This document shows positions 20,397 to 35,300 of a stretch of DNA of 64,000 nt, piece after piece. A program made the position numbers and the translations under genes. The notes under the pieces are model-generated. The model was not told the DNA's origin. It did no database searches and saw only the letters and a list, made by a program, of their open reading frames with translations. The first letter of the stretch is position 1; every line of letters starts with the position of its first letter. This DNA is from Taeniopygia guttata (Eukaryota; Chordata; Aves; Passeriformes; Estrildidae). The stretch covers positions 63,301,501-63,365,500 of the forward strand of contig NC_133027.1 of assembly GCF_048771995.1 (NCBI RefSeq), given 5' to 3'.

Positions 20397-23300
20397 ATGG
20401 AGCTAGAGCCCCCGCCCGAGCTCGCCTCAATGCCCCTCGGGGAGAATGGGAGTGTCCGCCTGGTGCCCGACACAGCCCTGCTGTCCCCGGGGAGAGGCAC
20501 GGCCGTATTCATCATCCGCTGTGTGATCCCTTCTCTTTACCTGCTCATCATCACTGTCGGCTTGCTGGGCAACATCACCCTCATGAAGATCTTCATTTCC
20601 AGCAGCGCCATGAGAAGTGTGCCAAACATCTTCATCTCCAGCCTCGCTGCTGGTGATCTGCTCCTGCTAGTGACCTGTGTGCCTGTGGATGCCTCCCGGT
20701 ATTTCTCCGAAGAGTGGCTCTTTGGAGAAGTAGGATGCAAGCTCATCCCTGTCATCCAGCTGACCTCTGTTGGTGTCTCTGTCTTCACCCTTACCGCCCT
20801 CAGTGCTGACAGGTAGGAAAGTTCGGCTGCCACTTCAGCTCTCTGCAGCTTGGGCTAAGGCTGGATGAAAGGTAAAGCACCTCTCTAGATAAGGCATCCG
20901 TGGTTTGCAATCCCTTAATTTCAACCTGTGAGGTGCCCATGCTTCTTCTTCCCTCACTGACTGATGGCAGGGGGCACTAACTGAAGTTAAAGGGTATCTG
21001 GAAATGTCTGTGCCTGGCCCTAGCTTGCAGGGTGTTGATTTTAGCCCTGTCTTCTGCACCTCTGGGATGGTCCTGTAACAGGCCATATATTGGAATTTTA
21101 TTCATTAGAGTAAGGGTTTCGATGCCAGATAAGACCCTTGCCAAGTCACAGTGTTGTCCACATGCAGTGAGTGACTTAAACCAAATTAGGCACAGATGTA
21201 TTTTTAATCAGTTTATTTCTTTCTGCTGAGAAGGTGTACACATGTGTGTGTATGTGCGTCTGTGCCTTAGTAGAGAGCAGGTTACCAGAGGTGACTGCCA
21301 GAACTAGCTTAGCTTTTGGGAATTCAGTGACACCAAATTGCTCTGTCTTAATTGTCAATCTTAAACTTTTTTTCAAACTATTCTTATGGTCTTCTGAACT
21401 TTTAGAAAGAAGAGGAAAAAAAAAAAAAAGGAAATATCCCCAAACAAACTAGAAAGTAACAGTTTTATCTCCAATACTTGTCAAATTAGGAAGAAACAAA
21501 GAGCTGGATCCCCAGTTTTTCCTCCCAATTACTGTGAATGGGTACTTAAGGAATTTATAGCAACTGAGTGGCTGTAGGACTATGCTTCAGGCTTTGAAAG
21601 ACAAAACCTTACAGTGTAATTGCAAATGTAAATTATATGAAATTATCTTTATTTTTTTAAAATATAAGTAATTTTTTTGGGCATAAATGAAAATTCCTTC
21701 TCCATAGAAATTCACCCATTTTCTTTTGTTGGGTTTTGAACTGAGCCCCTTCGTTATATTGGTGCATGATATAAAGAGTTGAGTTGAGAAATATATCTTC
21801 ACACTTAGAGTAATGTTTAAGATGTTAATGTTAGTGTTTAAAATTTTTAATAATTTATTTTCTGTTGTTTTTTTTTCCTTTTTTTTTTTTAGCTAATTCA
21901 GTCCATTGTTTGATTTCACTTGAGTGTAGTCTTCAATGAACATTAATTTCAGTTCTATTTGAATCAGGACCTAACATATTTGTCTATAAAGACTGTAACT
22001 TGTGAAAATGGATTATGGTTTTGAAGAAGAGCTTGCAAATCATATTTCAAAATGAACACCTGTAACTCTCTGATTACCTCAGTTAAATAGTATTTCAAAA
22101 TCTGTCCTTACAGATCCAAGGAAACCCTGCAATTCTCTTTCTGCTCTATTTCCACTCCTTAGTATCTTGTGGTGTACATCTTATTTGTAAAGGGAAGAAT
22201 TTAGTGGAGATAATTTCTCTAGAGAAATGTAATATGAGGGAATGCTAGTAATTTAATGTTTGAAGATTCATTCATTTGCTTTTTATATAGCTTTGGAATA
22301 TTCACTGTTTGATTTTTCCAGATAATTTTATAATTCCTCTTTTTATATCAGTAGAGTCAAGAATTTATAATACTGACTCTGCTTATGCTTAATGCATCTA
22401 GATTTGCACATACTAAAAAACAGTTACAGTTTGTGTGCTGAGACCAAATAAGCTCATAATAAATACATTTCTCCAGCATTTTGGACTCCACAGTATACGC
22501 CAATATCATAAATGGTTATACTAGGAATTTGCAGTGTTTCTTTAAACTTGTAGTTTTATTTTAGGTCACTGAGAACAAAAAACTTTTATTTTCCTGTCAG
22601 ATCATCTTCCACTGACTTCAGAGACCAGTCTCCTAGAGCCCCGGAGACTGCTGAGTGAAGCTGGCTGAACTTTCAGTGGTGTCTGGGTTGGAGTCAGATC
22701 TACTCTTTGTAAAACACTTTGTACAGCACTTGTGCTGAACTAGAGGGGAGGCACTGATGTGGAGGGGTTTCTGTGACACTCACCTGTAGCCAGATTCTAA
22801 TGTGTGTTGTAACTAGATCAGTTGTGGGTGGCTATGCTGGCAGATGAGAAGTGTTGGCTGCATCCTGCACCCAAGAGGTGCTGAAGAGGTCAGGTCTGGC
22901 TGCAGGTAATGTTTTCTTCAGATAAGTGAATCTAGGGTAGGATGTAAGCAGTGATGACACCAAGAGGGCTCCATTATAATCCATTATAATTTGGTCTGGT
23001 ACGCAATGTCTTCTTAGTCGCCCTTTCTTTCACAAATAATGTCCAAAGTACATTAAAATGTACTTTCAATTAAAGTCCTTCCTGCTTTTTGCTTCTTGTA
23101 ACCAGGAGACTGTATAGAATGCCAGACATTGATTACACTAAAGAACAGATTTACGAATATGTAGGATTATTCGGAGCATGCCTGTGTAAATTAGAATAAA
23201 GGAGGTTGTCTTGGTTTCCACAGTTGAATTAATACTTATTGTTTATGTGGAAATTCTGCATAACAATTTCCTTGTGTGTGGTACATTTAAGAGAAGTAGC

Positions 23301-26300
23301 TATGGAAGCTACAAACTCTGAATGACTGTTGCTAACAAACTGAAGGAAGAAAAAAGTAGTACTTTTAGTAGTATTAAAAGTACTACTACTTTAGTAAAAG
23401 TAGTAGTACAAACTTGTATATATATATTTTCTAAAGTCGCTGGATTTCATACAGATTTTTTTTTTTTTTTTTGTCACAGAAGTCTTTCTCAGCATCAGTA
23501 ATGTTTCAGTGTGACAAACATACACTGCGTGGCACAGGGTTTTGGTGTCAGAGCAGGATGCAATCTCCCTCTCCTATGGGATGGAGAAGGCAGCACAGGA
23601 GATGTACTGCTGAGTCAGCTGTCCCTTCTCTATGCCACACAGGATATGTAGGGACAGCAACCCTGGCCCTCATGGCCACTAGTTTTCTCTATTGTGGAGA
23701 GACCAGAGCACCTCTACAAATCTTAATATTTCTTTTTTTTATAAAACCAAAGAAAAAGGAGAGGGTGGGCAACAGAAAAAAACTAGACTGGATGAAAAAT
23801 GAGAAAAAGGAAGAGGGCTGAAAGAAAAAAATGTACTAAAAAAAGAGGGGAACTAAGGGGAGTGTAGGGCAGAACACTCCCAACAGCACTCAGCACATCC
23901 TGAAAGTGCCCAGACCTGGTGCATGATGGCCACTTCCTAAAGATGTGGTGGGATAAGAATTGAAAAATGGGGCCTTGATGAACTTGTTTCTCCAGAGTCC
24001 ATGGACTGCAGTTTTGGCAAGGGTTAGTGGGTATTGATGAGAAACTCTCAAGACTTGGTGTGGTCTTTGATAAGGAGGCTAAAAATAAAGAAGTGAGAAG
24101 TTTTTGCCAGAGGGACTGCAGCATGACACACATGAAGAAAATATGTGCCAGCATCTCCTCACTGCAAAAAGGGTAGAAGCCAGGGATGAACCTGACTTGA
24201 ACCATCCAATGAACTTGCTTATTGCTGCATTGGTTCACAATGGACCATGCATTTAGCTCAAAAAGCAAACTGGCCCAATAGGGCTCCTCATCTTATTCTC
24301 AGGTTGAGGGATCTTGCTGTGTTGTGCATGGGAAAGAGTCAAAGTAGGGCAAAAACTTAATCAGAGAGGCATGGAAAGGTGTTTCCGGGGTTTTTCAGAA
24401 TTAGGGGTCTGGATGGCATTTTAACCTTGGTGTGGACATCTCTGGGGGCAGTGAATTAAGCTGGCTGCTACAATGTGCCCCTCTGGCATTACTGCATTAT
24501 TGTGTGGTACCCACACAAGTGAATAGCCTTTGGAAGAATAAATAGCATCCCCTTCTAACAGCTTTAGACTTGTCCCACATAGTCTTTCCTTTTCTCTTTA
24601 ACTGTAATTGGTGCCTCATTTTTTAAGTGATCTGTAAAAATAGGATTAAATTTAATTCTGTTTCTTTTCCTACACTGAATTTTATTTCTAATGAAAGATT
24701 TAAATGTGTTAGCTCTCATGCAGTTCTGCTGCACTCTAATGGAGATAGCAAAGTTGAACTCACCCTAATATAATTGGAATAGCATCGTATTTGCTTTCTT
24801 CCTCAGTAATGTGACATAAAGACATATTTGATGAGACAAATACTTGATTAACAGGTAACAGTTTGAAAATTTAAATTCATACGTAAATAGCTAAATATAG
24901 TGCCTGACATGCTTTAAATGTATTCTATAGATTTTCATAGCTAAACTATTTGCTCCTTTTTTTTTTTTCTTTATTGATTTGGAAGACTTCAATCTGTATT
25001 GTAAAACAATCTAAAATGTTTTTTGCAAATTTGCACTCTGTGCTGACTTCTGATGACATTGATAGCGAAATCTGTTTTGGCTCAGTTTATTGATATATTA
25101 TCTCCTTTCTTTTGGGAACTTTGGAAATGTTCTGATGTGTGAAAAGCTGCCCTAGTAACTTCTTTGGGTTTTTAATTAGTAATATTACTTTAATGAAAAC
25201 TTTTTATTTTTCTCAGAATGTATTTTTAGTTTTTCTTTTATTATGGCAGATGCTGATTCAGGCTGAATTACAATGACTGTATTGAAAAATATAAATGAAA
25301 AAATATAAAATCCTCCTTTCTTATTGCGTGTAGTGGAGCAGGTGAAGCAGGACAGTGGACATGATTTCCTTTAGAGCTCTAATAGCTGATATTAAGGAAC
25401 TAAGGAGTCCTTAGGAGGAAATAGTATTAAATGATATATTGAAAATTACTTATAATTAACCAAAAAATAAAGAAAAAATAATCAAAGGTAAAATGGAAGA
25501 TTATAAGTGAAAAACAATGCCTTAGCTGTATACAGTGGATGGGAAAACAAAAATACACGGACCAAGTAGAACTATGAGAGTCTATAAGTATATATTTTAG
25601 ATACTGAATGAATAAATTAGTGAAGTACATTAAAAGTAATGACAGTCCAGATGTTTCTCTCACTGTAGGCTGTAGCAGTATGGTTATAATTATGCAATAA
25701 TGGACAATGCAAAAGAAATTTAAGAGAGGTTTGGCAAGCTTTATCTGTCACATTTTTTCAACTTGCCTTTTAGCTCTTATATGCAAACTTGACTCTCAAA
25801 ATAAAGCTTCCCAGAAGACCTTTGTCAAATTAAACTATGAGGCCTGTCCCCACCCAATAACTTCCCAATAAATTTATATCCATCTTATGCAGATAAAAGG
25901 AGTATGATGTAAAATATTCCAGAAAAACAGATGGTAGAACCACCCCCTCCCCAACAGTGCAGGAAGATTTTTATGTCTGGAGTAGATTAAGGTGTTAAGT
26001 ATTCTACAGTAATATTGTCCAAGCCAGGCAATTCAAATCAGCTGTTGGAGAAGTTGGAGAAATTCCTCGTGACTGTCTTTTCACAGCGGAAAAGGATTTC
26101 TCAGCATTTTCCTGCCAAGTTAGGCAACTGTTTCTCCAACTTCACACAGACACATGCATCTGTTAGACTCCTGCCTTTGTACGTTCCTGTACATACTCTC
26201 CAACCCATACAGAACCAGCTTAGATTGAGGATGGTGAAGGGAGAAATGACTGTGGTGTTTATCCCAGTCAGTGATCAATGCAGTGCCTGTGTTGTGCTGG

Positions 26301-29300
26301 CAGAAGCCTCTTTGTTTTAACTATTGCAAATGCCAGTGTTTAGATTGCCTTTTGTAGGCTGCAGCCTAAACACGGAGAAACAGCTTTAAACCTCTCGTTT
26401 CCTGCTTCTTTGAGCTAGTCAGTAAAAGCCTGTGTCTGTGACAGACAAAATAGCTGCTAAACAGCAGATCCAGCCCAATTCTTAATGAGCATGTATATCA
26501 CCATTAATTTATTTTATTTGTTTGCCCCTCAGCATAATGTGGTACATGCTTCCCTTATCTATTACACTGCAATTGGTTAATATGAATTGGAATGCTGGAA
26601 TTCTCAAGTCAGCATTCAGCAGATCATCAGAAATTATGTCAAAGATCAAGTATGCTCTACCAATGCTTTGTCTAGGGAAAAGATTTCAGATGGTAAGTTT
26701 GTTACAGAATAAATAATATATCTCTGTATATGTGTGCAGTGTGATATAACTCTTCAATATCTTCTTGAAAGGGATAATTTGAGTCTTCATTTTAAATTGT
26801 TTAATTATAGAAGAACTTGTATATTTATGATAAGAGTTCTGCTGCAGAACCAGACTATATATTTCTGATGCTAAATTATTTTATGGGTTTTTATATGTAT
26901 TAATGAAACAAGGTATATGCAGTCACAATCCCTAGGTCTAAACATGTTCCAGTAGCAACTTCTAAACCATGCTGAGATTCAGTGTAATTTGACAGTGTAA
27001 TTACAAATAGAAAGTAAGTTCTTACAAGTTTATTAAATTTGTAGAAATAAGATGAATGCTATTTGTTGTCTATTGAAGAGAAGCATATTTTGGAATTAAG
27101 TTGACACAACTTTTCAATTATCAGCGAAAATAATCACAAGACAAACAGTCCACATAAGCTTTTCATAATTGCATCTGCTGTATGTAGATTTGTGTATTTC
27201 CAGCTTTGTATGAGCATATATCAAAATAAATTTGTGGTGTGTGTGCAAACAGGAGAGAAATGGGTTATTCTGATATGTTGTCATTATATCTCATATAATT
27301 TTGGTTCTTCTTCTTTCACGTGATTATTCCACATATTGTTTCCTTTTTTCCCAACTGCTTTTCATAGTATTTTTTAAAGAATAGTTTCATGCTTGTGTTT
27401 TGTCTCCAAATTTGTTTGATTAAATGTATTTAAAGGATTACTACATTAACTTTTCCCTCTATAATGTTTTTATATTTCTTTTTTTTAACCAGGGTGTGTA
27501 CTTGTACTTTCCATCTATACTGATTTCAGGGCAGATGAAGATCAGAAGCTGCAAATAAAATTGAACTGGAAAGGTGTTTAAAAGTGAGAGAGTAGAGCTT
27601 TTAGATGATAATACTGGAGCAAATAAAGAAATTTGATGATTTTTGAATTTAGAAATTAGAGATTTAGGGTCTAGATTCTCAAATGGGAAAATCTAAGTCT
27701 GTTCTATATATATTAATAGGGGTTTGGTTATTTAATTCTTCCTGGCTTGTAACATTTCTAAAAATCACCTAACCATGTAATGTTCTTCACAACAGTATGT
27801 TATCTGCTGTAGCCTGGGTTATAACTGAATTCATCAATGAAATGGGAGAAATTGTTTTGTAACAACAAAAATTTTATAAACTGGCATTAAGTAAATTTTA
27901 CACTTGGGATTTCTTCTTTCAGACACTCTAGTTTCTGTAATTGATATTTTTATTGACCTTCTGATTCAGCAGTGATGATTTTATGACATCTTTTTCATTC
28001 AAGTACATATAGATACTTTTGCTGAGAGACATGCAGTAAGCACATAGGAAATACACAGACAGCATGTAAGTCTGTCTCATCAGCCTAAAGGTTGGGGTAT
28101 CAATGGGATTTAGATCAAACTCATTTGGAGAAATGGAATTCTCTTTTTCTCAAAGTCCTTAGACCCTTCAGGATTGAGACTGTAAGCCCTGAAAGAATTA
28201 AACAAGGTTAGTTGTGGTTTTCCAAGTTTTTTTAAAAGGAGAACAGAGAACCAGGGCACAAACCCAAAAAATACCTAAGTGTGTCCAGGCTGCACATTGC
28301 AAGGCCTAATATATAGCCTAGGTACTAACTTTCCCCTCATCCTATCCACTCCTTCTGAGCAGAATCCAAAATCCAGAATTCCAAATTAATATTGGAATGT
28401 GATCCAGAGAGGTGATAGAAGCCAAGAGACTACACATGCTAAGCTTCCTTATGCTTCCTCCTGGGAAATAGTATATGCAGTTGCTTTTATGATGCAGCGG
28501 GCTAAGAATAAAGTTCTCTCCTCACAGGTGAAATGTTAATTTTGAGCCACTGTCTAGCAGCCTGGGTAATGGCTCCCAGACACCCTGGCTGCATGGCTGG
28601 CCCCATTTTGGGCCTGGAGAGGCACATGCCAGAGCTGCCTTTGCCGTGGCAATTTTGTGAAGGGTGATGACTTTGGTGTGCCCCAACCATTATTTAAACA
28701 TAACTTTGAGATCAGACTCCTCAGCTTGGCTGTGCTTAGTTTCAGGATTGTAAATGAAGCTTATGTGCAAACAGAGTAGGTGCGATCTGGGGAGCTCCTG
28801 GCACGCACAGCAGGGGAAATACATCTGCTTGCTTATTCTAAAAGTCAAGAAAGAGTGGACACAGTGGGTTGGGATGGGCCAGCCATTGTGTAAGGCTTGT
28901 GGATAATGTTTTCAGGTGCCTGAAAGTGTGCGGTGTCTTTTTTATGCATGTACATATGTCTGTATATATCTATCTATATATGCACAAACTCTTATTCAAC
29001 GGTAGCAGAGCATGGGAAGCATGGGACTGAGGACTGGCAGTCAGACACTTGTCAGAATGGTTTTGTAGAGATCCATGATTTGGTTTTGATCTGGATCAAT
29101 CAGTATTCTCTAAACAGTTTCTCGGCATGGTTCAGGATTAAACACAAGCCCAGTGGCCATTACCAACAGAAATGTGAACTGCCTAATTTGTTTGGCTGTG
29201 GTGGTCTTGTACTGGGCAATTAATGAGATTAATTAAATAGTCATGGATGTTTGGCCAGTGTCACTTGGCCTCCAGGCCTAAATATATACTATGGCACTGT

Positions 29301-32300
29301 TTAGTTTGCTCATACAGATGTAGCTTATATGTATCTTTATTAGATTTGGTTCTCCTCTCTCCTCTCCTCCTTTTCACAGTAGAAACTTTGAGAAACTGCA
29401 ACTCTAACGAAGACCTGTTAGTCTCTCTTCAGATATGTTAAACCATGTTCATCAGTGACTTGAAATTATCAAACTTAAATATAAATTTACTGGAAATACT
29501 CAAATATATGAACTTTTCTGAATAATAGCTGGTAAAACAACTTACTAATACTGGATTCAGGAGCAGAATTGAACAAATTAATTATGGTACTTTTAACTAG
29601 TGCAGATATAAATGAATGGCTTTGAAGAAGTAAAGTCCAGATTGTAGGCAATGAGCTGGCATTGCAGGATTTGCATGAGCTTGTAACAAGCATAGTTAGC
29701 TAATGTGAGGCAAATAGCAAGTAGTAGAAGTAGAAATAGAAGAAAAAATGAAAAGGAAAGATAAAATTTCTCCTCTGAGGCGCTGGGTGGACAGGCCAGG
29801 TAATAAAATTCATGCAGAAAAACACCCTTCCACCATCCTGGGAAACTTCTGGTTTGATTCTTTCAAGGTGGAGAAATCATCAACAAGTGTTGAACTGTTA
29901 TTGATAGTTTTTGGCTCAGCAGAGTGTATTTTTACAGAGTGGAAAACTTTTTCCACTTAGGAAAATCTTAAGATTTTCCCCCTGAGAAACACAGAACACA
30001 AGTCATTGACATTGACTTTAAGTGTGTTTACACATGGTCTTCTAGTCTGCATTTCAAATACTGTTCATTATATTCACTATCAGACCTCAGAGATGCTCAT
30101 TCCTGAGTGAATGCAATTCTCTGCTCTCCAGAGATAAGCACAGAATAAAAATATTGATATTACCCGAAAAAAGAGAGAAATGTACTTTACGTTTCAAGAA
30201 TTTATAAAAATAAAATAGAACAATGCACATCTCAAATCAAATGATAAAATGATCCCACAATGTTTTCAGCTAGATAAATTGTTGTGCTCTTAATGATTCA
30301 GCTGGAGTTGAGCCAATTGAACTGCCCATACAAGGAAAAGGGTCCCATCCAAAATTTCATTTTACTGCAGTTGAGTGGACTTCAACTGGACATGATATGG
30401 GTATTTTTAACAAGTACTGATTATACAAGCAGGTTTCTTTTTCAGATATACTTATAAGCTCTTATGTTGTTAAAATTTTTGTGTTTGAAAGCACCATGCA
30501 GGGACACAATAAAAGGCTACCATATGAATGGTTTTGATAAATTACTCTAGTTTGCAGGAAAATGCAGTTGCACAGCAACATCACTTTAGAAAGCTTATTT
30601 ATAATGAGGCAAATAATACTAACCCCTCCAGCTCCAGGATTAAAAGGAAAATTAAAAAAAAGTAATGTGAAACTTCCCTGCCTGAACCGTGTCTCTGCCT
30701 GGCTTCTGACACTTCATTATATTTATTTTCATTGTGAATTTCATGTAGGAAATTAGGTGATAAATCAGGGTCCTATTTGTGGTAGGTACTATATAAGCAG
30801 CAACAAGAAGGAAGTCCTTGACCTGAAGGACTTTTAAAAAAGGACAAGACACCATGCAGAATCAAAAGAGCAAGGAGATATTGAGGCTAATCTAGTTAGA
30901 ATAGTAGGCTATTTTCCAGTAGCTACCTAAGTATTGACTAGTAGTTTGGGGGTTTTCTTTTTAGTTTTTTTAAGTCATCACAACAAAGTACTCTAGAAAA
31001 ACAGGTAGGAAAGCAAAGGAAGGACAGCACAGGTCTAGTAAAGGAGCACCTTCTTTTGAAATCAGCTGTGTGGGAGGGAAACAGCATTGTGGGTGCAGCA
31101 GAAAAAGGAGTAGAGCTTTCCATTCTAATTTGGAGCTGAGAAATAACTTTTTGAAAACAAAGATTAGGAGAAGTAGATAAAATAGATTGGAGTTTAGAAG
31201 GGAGCAAAATGTTATATCTCTGGAGAATTTATTTTGGGATTGTGTAGAAGGGAGGAGATTGCTTTTAAATGGAAAAAAAAAACACTATACCAAAAAAAAA
31301 AAAAAAATCTGCTGAAGGGGAGTGGGTAAGTTTGTGCTTATGTCTGTTGGCAGAAACCGCAGCTCCAAAGACAGGAAGGGCTTTCCGAGCTGGGGTCCCT
31401 TTGTCAGCAGTGATAATGATAGAGGACATAGGAAGACAGAATTTACATGACAACTTTTAATTAAAACCAAATGCATATTTATAATTATTTCCTGAACTTC
31501 ATGGCAACTTATAATGTGCTCTTTTTTCATCAGTGAAGTAAAAGAAAAGATGAATTTACTTGCTAATTTGACTAATTTGCACAATTAGTCTAATTTACTG
31601 ACATTGTTTTTATTGATGGAACATATGGTGTTTGTAATTTGAATGATTGGTAGCATGTTTTAGCTTTACACTGGTTTTATACAAAGGAAGAGGTTGGTTT
31701 TTCACTTTGGGGACTTTTCATTACACTCAGTTTATATTTTATTTTATTTGTAACCTGTTTCTTTTCACTCTATAGCTTTTTAAATATATAAACAAGATGA
31801 CAAGCTTTTTTTAAAACAGAGTGCGTTTTTCTTGACACGGAGTCCTGTGAAAGGCTGAGTCATAGGAAGAGTGCCACCTTGTAGTCAGTAAAGTAGCAAG
31901 TTGAATGAAAGAAGTTTTTTTTTTTTTTTTTCACTAAACTCAGCTGTTTTGTGAAAAAGGGTACTCTGCTTCAATGCCTTTCCACTTGGAGTACGTTATG
32001 GGTCGGGGAAAAGCATACTTTTGCTGAAACATCAATATATGCCAAAGTACAAATATATGCCGCATCTTCTACTAATGTAAAGACTTCTGAAAAAGTCTTC
32101 CATTTAGAGATTAACTAGGCCAGTTTGCTGCTAAAACAATTATTTGTGACATGGTCATTTACTTGGGTCATAGGACTGTGGTCAAAATATTTTGAAATGA
32201 TGGAGTGAAATGGAGAGGAAAAAAAGGTGTACTACAAAACTACAAAACTTAATTTTTATCCAGTTTCCTCCCCCTACCCCAAAATCCCCAAACCAGCTCT

Positions 32301-35300
32301 TCCCTAAGAATGCAAGCTTTTTAAAAAACGAGCAGATGTAAGGACTTGACATCTCCTCAAAAATAGAGGGTCTGTCTTTATCTAATGAAATAAAGGCAGA
32401 CAGCAATAGGAAGCAATTATTGAATAATAACGTCAAAGTTTGTGCTGGGCAGTAGTCATGCTTTGTGCAGAAACTTCTGTCCTTCCTGTGTCAATATAAA
32501 GGCTTTCTTTACACCTTGGTGTCCAGGGAGTTTCTCACTGTGTCTTAGCAGAAATGGTAAATATAAATTAACAGAGACAGTTTGCTGAGTTTTGTTTTCT
32601 ACTCCATTATAGGGGTGAAAATATAGTAAAAATTCTCGGAAATTCTCTGAATTTAGAGAGGATATGAACATTAATAGCCTTTTTTTTTAGTTATTTAATG
32701 ATCAAACAATTTATCACACACCTGAGAAAGACAGCTCCAAAGCACATTTTGACTCACATATTCTCTGAAGAAAAGGCTTCCATGGGTACTGTTACAGTTC
32801 TCTGCTCCAGATGTTTTCATGGCATAGCCAGTTGCAAACATCTGCTTAAGGTCTTGAGGGTCTATGAACTACCTGTCAGGACCTGCAAATTAGCCCTAAG
32901 ATGTATGTGGGATCACAGCTCCATTTATCAGCATTCCCTTCAGCAGCCACATTATATTTGGGTATAAACTAATCCTTGGGAAGTATTTAGACAATTACTC
33001 ATACCCATACGTATTTATGCATCATGTATATCTATCTACATACATGGATATGGAATTTTATCACAAAGTAGAGGCTTCTAACTTACTGTCCTCCTTAATC
33101 TAAGCTCATTATGTATCTAACAGAGAAAAAAACCAAGCCCCCTAGAGGATGATTTAATATACATAAAATCTGAATCACTTTTTGAAAGTGATTCATACTT
33201 CTCCAGAAACTACAAACACCTGAGGATGAACAAAGTTATGTACCTGGAGTATGAATTTCTCCTGACTCCCCTTATCATGTTAAACTTTTCCTTGAATATT
33301 AAAGAAGAGTAATTATTTCAATTTCTCAAAATGTGAGCTCTTTCAGAAAAAATCACAGCCATCCCAAATCAAATTGAAAGTAGAAACAAAAAAATTAATG
33401 CACTTAAGAAAAATCTCATGAGCTTCCATATTGCTACAGCTTAGACAAAATGAAATGTTTTGTTTAAAATTTAGTTTTTAATAAAAACATTAATGCATAA
33501 TTTACTTACATTAAAAAAAAACTAAATAAATTAAAAATCTAAGTGGAACTTTAAGGTATCCTTGAAATATTTTTCTCAAATTCTATTTGTCCTTATAACA
33601 TTTTCTTGTGGAAAGTTTGACTTTGTATCACCTTCTGCAATGATTTTTTTTTTTTAAATAATAGAATTCCTGACCAATGTCTACTTCTATTAATTAATTT
33701 TATTTTACTCTAGAGAGATATTTCCATTCTCAATTCTTCCTGTTTCCATTGCAGGGGCTATGAAATTATCAGTTCCACAAAGGTTTATATGCAATCATAC
33801 ATTATGAGACAGTTTTGCAAAATGCAGTGTGCAGAGCAGCAGCTTCCAACTATTGATGTGGAAATGTTTACTTTATGTAAGCGTTTAATACTTTCTGCAC
33901 AGGTGCTTGGGAGTCATATATGCCTGACTTTACAAAGATGCAGATATTCCTCTGAGGGGGGCTGGGAGTGTCCTAGAGTGGGAAAGTTGTGGTGGCAGCA
34001 AGTGGGAGCCCTGGGCTTCAGGAGCTGAGGAAAGAAGGAAGGAAATACTAGGTGTCCATGTGCTGGTATATGTGGAGTATGGAGGTAGGATGCACACGTG
34101 GAGATTTGCTGAAGGTATTTGGAGAAGCAAAGAGCCATGGCTGATTCTTCACTTTCACCACACTGGCACAGAATGCACACCTACAGCCACAGGTTGTATC
34201 CAGGTCTCCTTCTCCCTCCTCTGATGAGTGTATACGAAAAAAGGTGGAGATTTAGAGAGTGCAAGTTAAAGAAAGATTACCAGCCCCTTGACATTTCAAA
34301 TAAGAAAAAAAAATGACATTATTTTAATCAAAGATATGAAGTATGCTTGTGGATTGCATGTTGAATTTGAATACCTTTTAATTTGTATCTGCATTTTGGT
34401 CAATTTCAGGTATAAAGCAATTGTAAATCCCATGGATATCCAGACCTCCAGTGCAGTGCTATGGACCTGTCTCAAAGCCACTGCCATCTGGGTAATCTCC
34501 ATGCTCTTGGCAATTCCTGAAGCAGTGTTCTCCGAACTGGCTCACATCAATGACACAGATAATGCCACTTTCACAGCGTGCATACCATACCCCATGACAG
34601 ATGACATGCATCCGAAGATCCATTCTGTGCTGCTTTTCCTTGTGTATTTCCTTGTTCCTCTTGTAATTATCAGTATCTACTACTATCATATTGCAAAGAG
34701 TTTAATAAAAAGTGCTCACAACATCCCTGGGGAGCACAGTGAGCATTCCAAAAGACAGGTAAGCAATTTGCTTTTTACATCCTGGTAAAAGATCTGTGTG
34801 CTGTATACACTTCTAAATGAAAGTCAAGGAATTATAACATCCAAATTGTTGGATTTTTCAGAGTATTAGTTCAGTTTCCACATGAAATAAACCAAAGATT
34901 ATCTCAAGATTTTCCTTGTTTTCATGCTTACTCAATATTAAGCCCAGTATGTAAATGAATATGAACAAGGAAAATTATAAATTCACTGCCATGAATGCAC
35001 ATTCCTAACAGCAAATGAGATTGGTATATATGTTTGTATGTGCTATTACTGTCACATTACTTGTATTCTTACTGAGAACTGATGTTTTCGTAGTTAGTGA
35101 TGGTGGCTTCACCTGTCTCTATAGGCAGTCATTTTAGGAAAGAAACCTTACATGAATGTTTTGAGAATTGTCCCTTTTTGTGCTTGGAAATGAGAAAACT
35201 GACATAGGCAGGGAGAACTTTCCTTAGGGGATCTGAGATTGTTTTCAGATGAAGGAGTGCTGGAAACGTGAACACAGAGCATTAACTGATTTTTGGTTTT

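Noticed and set aside
20430-20432. Met12 as the NMBR start
   Set aside because: Possible, but the upstream ATG at 20397 is in frame and gives an N-terminus close to the usual length.
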